Shown here piece after piece: positions 1 through 5,712 of a stretch of DNA of 5,758 bases. This DNA is from an uncultured Collinsella sp. (GTDB lineage: Bacteria > Actinomycetota > Coriobacteriia > Coriobacteriales > Coriobacteriaceae). The stretch spans positions 1 through 5,758 of the forward strand of contig CABSMN010000085.1 in the NCBI GenBank assembly GCA_902478765.1, read 5' to 3'. How positions within the stretch are numbered: position 1 is the stretch's first letter; each line of letters starts with the position of its first letter. Both the position numbers and the translations under genes were made by a program. A model generated the notes under the pieces. The model did no database searches, was not told the DNA's origin, and saw only the letters and a list, made by a program, of their open reading frames with translations.

Positions 1-1
1 T

Positions 2-418
2 ACGGTGGGCGAGGAAGTTGCTTTTGGCCCCGCGCAGATGGGGCTGCCGACAGACGAGCTCGAGCGCCGCGTCCGCGATGCCATGGAGCTGTTCCAGGTT
101 GTCGATCTGGTCGATGCCTCGCCCTATCAGCTTTCGGGCGGGCAAAAGAAGCGCGTTGCGCTGGCTGCGGTGGTGTCGATGAACCCCGATATCCTAGTGC
201 TCGATGAGCCCACCAACGGGCTCGATGAGGACTCGTGCGACATCGTAGTCAACTTTTTGCTGGCCTACGTTGCTGCCGGTAAGACGGTTTTGATGAGTAC
301 GCACCATCAAGATTTGGTGCGCCGCCTGGAGGCCCGTGCCATCTATATCGATCGATATCACCATGCGGTCGAGGCGCCCGTGCCGTCGTATGGAACCGAA
401 AGCGGTGCTGCGGAATAG
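2..418 (+). CDS. ECF/CbiO-type ABC transporter ATPase, C-terminal part (5' end outside window)
   Basis: ATP-hydrolysing subunit of an importer, most like the energy-coupling factor (EcfA/CbiO) ATPases that sit on the cytoplasmic face of the membrane and power vitamin or Co/Ni uptake with a T-component and a substrate-binding S-component. The visible 138 codons start just after the Q-loop with TVGEEVAFGP, typical of EcfA/CbiO. The ABC signature LSGGQKKR is at visible residues 44-51 (from base 131), Walker B ILVLDEP with catalytic Glu69 at 64-70 (from base 191), the D-loop NGLD at 72-75, and the switch histidine at 101 in STHH. Walker A lies upstream of the window. The reading frame is open to the left edge, so the GTG at base 5 is internal and not a start. 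The C-terminal tail after the H-loop is short (about 37 residues), so the long accessory domain of some family members is absent. The substrate cannot be told from this fragment; partner genes are probably upstream. A non-ECF importer is less likely. Confidence 0.9.
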   Translation, partial: TVGEEVAFGPAQMGLPTDELERRVRDAMELFQVVDLVDASPYQLSGGQKKRVALAAVVSMNPDILVLDEPTNGLDEDSCDIVVNFLLAYVAAGKTVLMSTHHQDLVRRLEARAIYIDRYHHAVEAPVPSYGTESGAAE

Positions 419-463
419 TTGCTGCGTAGGGTATGTATGGCCGCCTGTGCGACTCTGCCGTGA

Positions 464-472
464 TGGTATAGT
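464..472 (+). promoter_or_regulatory. Extended -10 promoter of the phospholipase-like gene
   Basis: TATAGT at 467-472 is preceded by TGG (464-466), giving the TGn extended -10 form. No good -35 hexamer is seen 16-18 bases upstream, which fits an extended -10 promoter. Transcription would begin near 479, giving an 18-base leader for a start at 497 but only about 6 bases for the alternative ATG at 485. No terminator separates it from the ABC ATPase, so read-through from that gene is also possible. Confidence 0.55.
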
Positions 473-486
473 TAACCAGGTTTTAT

Positions 487-491
487 GGGGG
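487..491 (+). promoter_or_regulatory. Ribosome binding site that decides the start at 497
   Basis: GGGGG followed by TGG lies five bases before the ATG at 497 and resembles the GGAGGTG Shine-Dalgarno with one mismatch. The upstream in-frame ATG at 485 overlaps this purine run and has no such site of its own, so the start at 497 is preferred. Confidence 0.6.
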
Positions 492-496
492 TGGCT

Positions 497-1345
497 ATGC
501 CAAGTTGGAACATTCATATCGCTCAAACGGAGCGCTTGCTGGCACGTGCTAGCGTGCTTGCCGATAGCGTGCGCGACCGCAATGCCTTTTTGTTTGGCTG
601 CGTGGTTCCGGATATCTTCGTGGGCTATATGGTCCCTGGCATCGCCGATCCCATTCCGTATCGCATTACGCACTTTGCAAAGCCCGAGCCTATCCCTAAG
701 CCGCGCGAGCACGAGTTCTGGGATACCTATGTGGCGCCGCTGCTTAAAGGCGCACCCGCGGGCGAACCTGCTGAGGCTACCTCGATTGTCGAGGAGCGCG
801 AGCGACTGAACCGCGTGCACTATCCTCAGCGCTACAGGGATGCCGAGCCGGTTGTCGGTCCCGGCGCCTGTGAGTTCTCGCTTGCGTCCGAAGATGTGGC
901 GCAGTCGCTGCTCGATTTAACGCTGGGCGTCTGGTCGCATCTGGTGGCCGACACGGTATGGAACACGCGTGTGAACCAGTATCTGGAAGCACACGGCGGC
1001 AAGCCGTGCGAGGAATTCCGCATTAAAAAGCAGGGCGATTTTGACTGGTTTGGCAAGACGCTGGGCATCGTTTCCATTCCGCGTGCGACCGATCGCCTCT
1101 ATACCGCTGCGACGCGTTTTGGGCAGTATCCCATCCATAAAGAATATGTGCTCAAGACTATCGGCGTCATGCACGAGATTGTACGCGAAAACCCCGGCGA
1201 GCCCGATCATCCGCCGTATCGCCTGCTAACCGAGGAGTTTTTCGATGCAACGTTTACCGAGGTCATCGAGCTGACCGAGGCGGGATTTGCGGCTCGCGTT
1301 GCTGCTTCTGACGTTCCCGCAGTCCCCCTGATCGCTAGCTGCTAG
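497..1345 (+). CDS. Zinc-dependent phospholipase C-like protein
   Basis: A 282-residue protein that I place in the zinc-dependent phospholipase C-like superfamily. Members use three metal ions bound by His/Asp/Trp to hydrolyse phospholipids, but many bacterial relatives are uncharacterised. Visible candidate ligands are Trp4 and His7 in the N-terminal PSWNIH, Asp39 in VVPDIFVGYM, His59 in RITHF, and the HxxxD pair His148/Asp152 in WSHLVADTVWN, which corresponds to the HxxxD pair of the family. The N-terminus has no hydrophobic signal peptide and no transmembrane segment is evident, so the protein is probably cytoplasmic, unlike the secreted clostridial and Bacillus toxins. Start chosen at 497 because of its ribosome site, the promoter position and the PSWNIH beginning; a start at 485 would add four residues. 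The gene stands alone with its own promoter and converges on pyruvate kinase. Its codon use is looser (more T/A third positions) than in the two genes to the right. The metal site is inferred from the sequence pattern; the substrate is unknown. Confidence 0.7.
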   Translation: MPSWNIHIAQTERLLARASVLADSVRDRNAFLFGCVVPDIFVGYMVPGIADPIPYRITHFAKPEPIPKPREHEFWDTYVAPLLKGAPAGEPAEATSIVEERERLNRVHYPQRYRDAEPVVGPGACEFSLASEDVAQSLLDLTLGVWSHLVADTVWNTRVNQYLEAHGGKPCEEFRIKKQGDFDWFGKTLGIVSIPRATDRLYTAATRFGQYPIHKEYVLKTIGVMHEIVRENPGEPDHPPYRLLTEEFFDATFTEVIELTEAGFAARVAASDVPAVPLIASC

Positions 1346-1482
1346 CCGGCCGGCTTAACGGTGAACAGTTCATTCCAATTGACCAACGGCTCCCGTCGCA
1401 GGGCGTCTTCGGTGGTGCGCTCGGCATCGGAGAGGCTTGCGACTGAACACAAATCGATGATGCGGCATACGAAGAAGGTCTA
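1346..1482. other. Intergenic stretch with two unassigned open tails
   Basis: No confident gene. On the plus strand, the frame of the phospholipase-like gene stays open for 45 codons after its TAG, up to a TAA at 1481-1483 next to the terminator stem. On the minus strand, a frame is open from a TAG at 1480-1482 down to a TAG at 1342-1344, ending in a protein-like tail (...LVNWNELFTVKPAG). Its stop overlaps the plus-strand stop through the palindrome CTAG at 1342-1345. The minus frame has no ATG or ribosome site and could be the 3' remnant of a lost gene. Both frames are short enough to be chance. Confidence 0.3.
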
Positions 1483-1519
1483 AAAAGGGCCCGGAAGGCA
1501 AAGCCTTCCGGGCCCTTTT
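1483..1519. terminator. Bidirectional intrinsic terminator
   Basis: A perfect 13-bp GC-rich stem (GGGCCCGGAAGGC at 1487-1499 with its complement at 1503-1515) closes an AAA loop. It is flanked by AAAA on the left (1483-1486) and TTTT on the right (1516-1519), which extends the pairing to 17 bp. Read rightward it ends in T4; read leftward it ends in T5. It lies 28 bases past the pyruvate kinase stop and about 140 bases past the phospholipase-like stop, so it can end both convergent transcripts. Confidence 0.93.
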
Positions 1520-1523
1520 GCAA

Positions 1524-1539
1524 TGCAAGCGTGCTTGCA
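1524..1539. repeat. Small inverted repeat between pyruvate kinase stop and terminator
   Basis: TGCAAGC at 1524-1530 and GCTTGCA at 1533-1539 form a perfect 7-bp inverted repeat with a 2-base centre (in RNA, more likely 6 bp with a 4-base loop). It sits in the 3' untranslated part of the pyruvate kinase message, just before the main terminator. It may add 3'-end stability; no T-run follows it, so it is not itself a terminator. Confidence 0.4.
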
Positions 1540-1547
1540 AGTGCGAT

Positions 1548-3008
1548 TTAGCGCACCTGAGCGACGTAAGCGACGTTGGTCGAGGAGACCTTGTCCTCGA
1601 GCTGAACACTCATGCGGGGATCGCCGGCGGTAGCGACGGTCAGATCGCCGGCCTCGACGTAGCCGAGCTCCTTAGCGGTCTCGATCGCCTTGACGATCGT
1701 GCCGTTGACGGTGCCCTGGGTAATCTCGGCCTGGTGCGGGATAACGCCCCAGTACATGATCATCTGCTGGACGGCCCACTCGTGGCGGGAGAACGCGCAG
1801 ATCGGCATGTTGGGACGGAAGTGCGAGATCAGGCGTGCGGTACGACCGGTGGTCGTCGGCACGGTGATGCACTTGGCGCCAACGGTGGTGGCCATGTTCA
1901 CAGCGGACATACCCACAACGTTGTTGACGACGCGGGTGCCGTGAGCGTCGGCCGGAACCTCGAGCGGAGCGTGGGCCGGGAGGTACTTCTCGGTCTCGAG
2001 AGCAATGCTGGCCTGCATCTTAACGGCCTCGACCGGGTACTTACCGGCAGCGGACTCGCCAGAGAGCATAACGGCGTCGGTGCCGTCGTAGATGGCGTTA
2101 GCAACGTCGGCAACCTCGGCGCGCGTCGGGCGCGGGTTCTGCTGCATGGAGTCGAGCATCTGCGTAGCGGTGATAACGGGCTTGTAGGCCGCGTTGCACT
2201 TGGCGATGATCTCCTTCTGGATGTGCGGAACGAGCTCGGGCTTGATCTCGATACCCAGGTCGCCACGGGCGACCATGATGCCGTCGGAAGCCTCGAGGAT
2301 CTCGTCGAAGTTCTCGACGCCCAGGGCGCACTCGATCTTCGGGAAGATCGTCACGTGCTCGCCACCGTTCTCGCGGCAAAGCTTGCGGATGCCGCGGACG
2401 GACTCGCCGTCACGGATGAAGGAAGCGGCGATGTAGTCGATGTTCTCGGTCAGGCCAAAGAGGATGTCCTGACGATCGCGCTCGGTGATGGCGGGCAGCG
2501 AGATGTTGACGTTGGGCATGTTGACGCCCTTGCGCTCGCCGATCAGGCCGTCGTTCTTAACGACGCAGGTCATGTCCTGGCCGCTGACGGACTCGACCTC
2601 GAGGGCAACCAGGCCGTCATCGATCAGGATGAGGGAGCCCTTCTCGACCTCGGAAGGCAGAGCCAGGTAGTCGAGGGAGATGTGCTCAGCGGTGCCGTGG
2701 AAATCCTCGGACGTGGGCTGAGCGGTGACGACGATCTTATCGCCGGTCTTGACGGCAACCTTCTTGCCGTCGACCAGAAGGCCGGTGCGGACCTCGGGGC
2801 CCTTGGTGTCGAGCAGGATGCCGACAGGCAGACCGAGCTCCTTGGAAATACGGCGGACGCGCTCGATGCGACCGTGGTGCTCGTCGTAGGAGCCGTGCGA
2901 GAAGTTAAAACGGGCGACGTTCATGCCCGCCTTGATCATCTCGCGGATGGTCTCGTCGCTATCGCAGGCGGGACCCATGGTGCATACAATCTTAGTGCGC
3001 TTGTACAT
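1548..3008 (-). CDS. pyk: Pyruvate kinase
   Basis: Converts phosphoenolpyruvate and ADP to pyruvate and ATP, the last step of glycolysis, in the cytoplasm, normally as a homotetramer. The 486 residues match the usual bacterial length of about 470-590 and lack the extra C-terminal PEP-utiliser-like domain of some Bacillus enzymes. The first part of the A barrel carries RTKIVCTMGPA and ARFNFSHG (Arg33, Asn35, Ser37). DTKGPE (67-72) leads into the B domain, roughly 70-170. The second part of the barrel has the catalytic-site IFPKIE (Lys224, metal ligand Glu226), ARGDLG (metal ligand Asp250) and ATQMLDSM (Thr282). The C domain, about 350-486, has the TTTGRTAR loop (385-392) in the region where allosteric phosphates bind in relatives. 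Glu72 in GPEVRT is the residue that marks K+-dependent pyruvate kinases (Glu117 in the muscle enzyme), so K+ dependence is predicted. All key residues seen are intact. Codon use strongly favours C/G endings, which fits high expression. Monocistronic: own promoter and terminator. Confidence 0.98.
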   Translation of the reverse strand: MYKRTKIVCTMGPACDSDETIREMIKAGMNVARFNFSHGSYDEHHGRIERVRRISKELGLPVGILLDTKGPEVRTGLLVDGKKVAVKTGDKIVVTAQPTSEDFHGTAEHISLDYLALPSEVEKGSLILIDDGLVALEVESVSGQDMTCVVKNDGLIGERKGVNMPNVNISLPAITERDRQDILFGLTENIDYIAASFIRDGESVRGIRKLCRENGGEHVTIFPKIECALGVENFDEILEASDGIMVARGDLGIEIKPELVPHIQKEIIAKCNAAYKPVITATQMLDSMQQNPRPTRAEVADVANAIYDGTDAVMLSGESAAGKYPVEAVKMQASIALETEKYLPAHAPLEVPADAHGTRVVNNVVGMSAVNMATTVGAKCITVPTTTGRTARLISHFRPNMPICAFSRHEWAVQQMIMYWGVIPHQAEITQGTVNGTIVKAIETAKELGYVEAGDLTVATAGDPRMSVQLEDKVSSTNVAYVAQVR

Positions 3009-3024
3009 TCAGACCTCCATCTGA
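3009..3024 (-). promoter_or_regulatory. Pyruvate kinase ribosome binding site in a hairpin loop
   Basis: Read on the minus strand, GGAGGT (plus 3013-3018) stands four bases before the ATG at 3008. The purine core lies in the six-base loop TGGAGG of a perfect 5-bp inverted repeat, TCAGA/TCTGA (arms 3020-3024 and 3009-3013). The hairpin ends directly against the start codon. A Shine-Dalgarno displayed in a loop can stay accessible; a stabilised stem would instead hinder initiation. Confidence 0.7.
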
Positions 3025-3071
3025 CATCGTCTTGCGCTGATAGATAAACCATAAGAAATAAAACCGAGATG

Positions 3072-3077
3072 ATTATA
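3072..3077 (-). promoter_or_regulatory. Pyruvate kinase promoter -10 element
   Basis: A perfect TATAAT on the minus strand, 64 bases upstream of the start codon, predicts transcription from about 3065 and an untranslated leader of roughly 57 bases. The -35 side is weak: TTGGGG (plus 3097-3102) would need a 19-base spacer, and the 17-base position reads GGGGTA. A poor -35 next to an ideal -10 suggests help from an activator or another sigma contact. Confidence 0.65.
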
Positions 3078-3302
3078 ACGAAATGCCGACCGAATACCCC
3101 AAAAAATCGACCGTATGCCGAAATGGAAGTTCATTTTTTGCGGGAAAAACGGTATATGAAAAATCTTTACCAACCACTCCAACCGCTGCTATCTGGGAGA
3201 TATGTCAGTTTGGCGATGTGCCGAAGAAAAAACGTTTTACCAATGTTGAGCATCACACGGTCTGCACCGTTGCGTGCGGACCATATTTCCAAACCGATTG
3301 TT
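3078..3302. other. Divergent regulatory region between pyruvate kinase and the cation pump
   Basis: No convincing gene. The stretch is richer in A and T than the genes around it and its open frames lack ribosome sites. Just upstream of the pyruvate kinase -10, three short words occur twice within 47 bases: CGAAATG (3079, 3119), ATGCCGA (3083, 3115) and GACCG (3088, 3109). Farther right there is a 10-bp palindrome AAAACGTTTT (3229-3238) and a longer inverted repeat at 3259-3282. Confidence 0.5.
3259..3282. repeat. Inverted repeat, possible operator
   Basis: GGTCTGCAC (3259-3267) and GTGCGGACC (3274-3282) are complementary at eight of nine positions around a 6-base centre; the odd pair would be a G-U wobble in RNA. 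It ends about 20 bases before the proposed -35 of the cation pump promoter. No T-run follows, so it is not an intrinsic terminator. An operator for a dimeric regulator is possible but unproven. Confidence 0.35.
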
Positions 3303-3332
3303 TTGGCTAGACGCGTCGCTTTGGGGTACCAT
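3303..3332 (+). promoter_or_regulatory. Likely promoter of the cation-pump gene
   Basis: TTGGCT (3303-3308) and TACCAT (3327-3332) are separated by 18 bases and resemble a housekeeping -35/-10 pair; the -10 matches TATAAT at four of six positions. The predicted start near 3339 falls right at the left edge of the structured leader, which supports the assignment. The hexamers are imperfect, so confidence is moderate. Confidence 0.45.
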
Positions 3333-3338
3333 AGCTCC

Positions 3339-3450
3339 ACTATCAACTGCCGCTCAGCACGGCAGCCTTGATGAGCCCTTGCCCTTCTCCTGGGAATTAT
3401 GATCGGGCATCAATCTGCTGAGTGGCCCGAATCCCAGGAGGGGACTCTAT
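3339..3450 (+). promoter_or_regulatory. Candidate two-state RNA leader controlling translation of the cation pump
   Basis: The leader supports two exclusive folds. Closed fold: CTCCTGGGA (3387-3395) pairs perfectly with TCCCAGGAG (3432-3440), extended by two G-U pairs and a C-G pair to 12 bp, burying the Shine-Dalgarno (3436-3443). Inside it TCGGGC (3403-3408) pairs with GCCCGA (3425-3430), and a separate 5' hairpin CTGCCG/CGGCAG (3347-3352, 3360-3365) is lengthened by ATCAA/TTGAT (3342-3346, 3368-3372) across a CC bulge. Open fold: 3349-3359 pairs with 3416-3426 (11 bp, one wobble), enclosing TTGATG-(AG)-CCC (3368-3378) paired with GGGCATCAA (3405-3413); the anti-Shine-Dalgarno strand then lies in the apical loop and the ribosome site is free. 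The 7-base loop of the 5' hairpin (3353-3359) is also fully complementary to 3416-3422, so a kissing contact is possible in the closed fold. No T-run is present, so control would be at translation. The ligand is unknown; an ion is a natural guess from the gene served. Confidence 0.5.
3436..3443 (+). promoter_or_regulatory. Shine-Dalgarno of the cation-pump gene
   Basis: AGGAGGGG stands seven bases before the ATG at 3451. It is a near-ideal ribosome site that fixes the start codon. All eight bases are paired in the closed fold of the leader. Confidence 0.9.
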
Positions 3451-5712
3451 ATGCAAAAGGAATACCTGTCCGCCGCGGCGGAGGTGCTCAGCGACCAAGG
3501 TGTCGATGAGAACCTCGGCCTGAGCAACGACGAGGCGTCTTCGCGCCTCGCCAAGACAGGCCCTAACAAGCTCGAGGAAGCCGAGAAGACACCGCTGTGG
3601 AAGCGTTTCTTTGAGCAGATGGCCGACCCCATGGTCATCATGCTGATCGTTGCCGCCGTCATCAGTGCGCTCACGGGCATGGTCAAGGGCGAGCCCGACT
3701 TTGCCGATGTTGCCATCATCATGTTCGTCGTTATCGTCAACTCGGTGCTGGGCGTGGTCCAGGAAGCCAAGAGCGAGGAGGCCCTCGAGGCCCTGCAGGA
3801 GATGAGTGCGGCGCAGTCCAAGGTGCTGCGCGACGGCAAGCTCGTGCACCTGCCGAGCGCCGAGCTCGTGCCCGGCGACGTGATCATGCTCGAGGCGGGC
3901 GACTCCGTCCCGGCCGACTGCCGCGTGCTCGAGAGCGCCACGATGAAGATCGAAGAGGCCGCGCTCACCGGCGAGTCCGTGCCCGTAGAGAAGCACGCCA
4001 ACGTGATCGAGCTCGCTGCGGGCACCGATGACGTGCCGCTCGGCGACCGTAAGAACATGTGCTATATGGGCTCCACCGTCGTGTACGGCCGTGGTCGCGC
4101 CGTCGTGGTCGGCACCGGCATGAACACCGAGATGGGCAAGATCGCCGGCGCCCTGGCCGAGGCCAAGGAAGAGCTCACGCCGTTGCAAGTGAAGCTCGCC
4201 GAGCTCAGCCGCATCCTTACCATTATGGTTATCGTCATCTGCGTCGTCATCTTTGGCGTTGATATCATCCGCCACGGCGTGGGCAACGTTCTTACCGACC
4301 CGACCGCCCTGCTCGATACCTTTATGGTCGCCGTCTCGCTCGCCGTCGCTGCCATCCCCGAGGGCCTGGTCGCCGTCGTGACCATCGTGCTATCGCTTGG
4401 CGTGACCAAGATGGCTAAGCGCCAGGCAATCATCCGCAAGCTCTCTGCCGTCGAGACTCTCGGCTGCACGCAGACCATCTGCTCCGACAAGACCGGTACC
4501 CTTACCCAAAACAAGATGACCGTCGTCAAGCACGAGCTCGCTGCGCCCAAGGAGAAGTTCCTGGCCGGCATGGCGCTGTGCTCCGATGCTCAGTGGGACG
4601 AGGAGCTGGGCGAGGCCGTGGGCGAGCCGACTGAGTGCGCGCTCGTCAACGACGCCGGCAAGGCGGGCCTCACTGGCCTGACTGCCGAGCATCCGCGCGT
4701 GGGCGAGGCCCCGTTTGACTCGGGCCGCAAGATGATGTCCGTGGTCGTCGAGACCCTGGATGGCGAGTACGAGCAGTACACCAAGGGTGCGCCCGACGTG
4801 GTGATCGGCCTGTGCACCCATATCTACGAGGGCGATAAGGTCGTCCCCCTGACCGAGGAGCGCCGCGCCGAGCTCGTGGCGGCCAACAAGGCCATGGCCG
4901 ACGAGGCCCTGCGCGTACTGGCGCTGGCAAGCCGCACCTACACCGAGGTTCCCGACGACTGCAGCCCCGCTGCGCTCGAGCATGACCTGGTCTTCTGTGG
5001 CCTGTCCGGCATGATCGACCCGGTCCGTCCCGAGGTGGCCGACGCTATCCACGAGGCGCACGACGCCGGTATCCGCACCGTCATGATCACGGGCGACCAC
5101 ATCGACACCGCCGTGGCCATCGCCAAGCAGCTGGGCATCGTCGCCGATCGCAGCCAGGCCATCACCGGTGCCGACCTCGATCGCATGAGCGACGAGGAAC
5201 TCGACGCGCACATCGAGGACTACGGCGTGTACGCCCGCGTCCAGCCCGAGCACAAGACACGCATCGTCGAGGCTTGGAAGTCGCGCGACCAGATCGTGGC
5301 CATGACGGGCGATGGCGTCAACGACGCCCCGTCCATCAAGCGCGCCGACATTGGCGTTGGTATGGGCATCACCGGTACCGACGTCACCAAGAACGTCGCC
5401 GACATGGTACTTGCCGATGACAACTTCGCTACCATCATCGGCGCCTGCGAAGAGGGTCGTCGCATCTACGACAACATCCGCAAGGTCATCCAGTTCCTGC
5501 TTTCGGCCAACCTTGCCGAGGTGTTCTCGGTGTTTATCGCCACGCTCATCGGCTTTACCATCTTCCAGCCGGTGCAGCTGCTGTGGGTGAACCTGGTCAC
5601 CGACTGCTTCCCCGCGCTTGCGCTGGGCATGGAGGATGCCGAGGGCGACATCATGAAGCGCAAGCCGCGCAACGCCAAGGACGGTGTCTTTGCCGGACAT
5701 ATGGGTCTGGAC
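3451..5712 (+). CDS. Ca2+-ATPase-like P-type cation pump (P2 type), 3' end missing
   Basis: Integral membrane pump that couples ATP hydrolysis to cation export through an aspartyl-phosphate intermediate; sequence is closest to SERCA/PMR1-like bacterial Ca2+-ATPases. The visible 754 residues show the N-terminal cation-ATPase domain (about 1-55), M1 and M2 (about 60-104), actuator loop TGES (173-176), M3 (about 253-272), M4 with VAAIPEGL (Glu304), phosphorylation site DKTGT (Asp346), nucleotide-domain KGAPD (445-449), TGD (547-549), hinge TGDGVND (619-625), then M5 and M6. Ion ligands matching SERCA sites are present: Glu304 (E309), Asn687 and Glu690 (N768, E771), Asn714, Thr717 and Asp718 (N796, T799, D800). 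This supports Ca2+, although Mn2+ or another cation is possible. The Pro after PEGL in SERCA is Val here. Relatives run to about 870-900 residues, so M7-M10 are lost, because the sequence passes into adapter after Asp754 and not by mutation. The frame is intact, with a strong C/G codon bias. Start fixed by AGGAGGGG; translation is probably controlled by the leader. Confidence 0.93.

Noticed and set aside
485..496. ATG at 485 as the start of the phospholipase-like gene
   Set aside because: It would leave a leader of only about six bases from the predicted promoter and lacks a ribosome site; the ATG at 497 has GGGGG at the right distance.
1518..3047. A 509-codon plus-strand open frame across the pyruvate kinase gene
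   Set aside because: It is antisense to a complete, fully conserved pyruvate kinase. The low-complexity Val/Leu/Asp/Gly-rich translation is the mirror of strong C/G codon bias; it starts at the edge of the terminator and has no ribosome site.
3229..3238. AAAACGTTTT palindrome as an operator
   Set aside because: A 10-base A/T-rich palindrome is common by chance and is not placed against a promoter element.
3069..3371. A 100-codon plus-strand open frame in the divergent intergenic region, and a 75-codon one within it (3083-3310)
   Set aside because: No ribosome site, basic and compositionally odd translations without recognisable motifs, and overlap with promoter elements and the structured leader.
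3339..3450. Leader as a member of a known ion riboswitch class (yybP-ykoY, NiCo, M-box)
   Set aside because: From memory I do not find their conserved loop sequences, and the helix layout differs. I could not run a covariance-model search, so a known class is not formally excluded.
3397..4275. Long minus-strand open frame (292 codons) opposite the start of the cation pump
   Set aside because: Rich in His, Asp, Leu and Gly in the way antisense frames of GC-biased genes are; the plus strand has the conserved P-type ATPase motifs.
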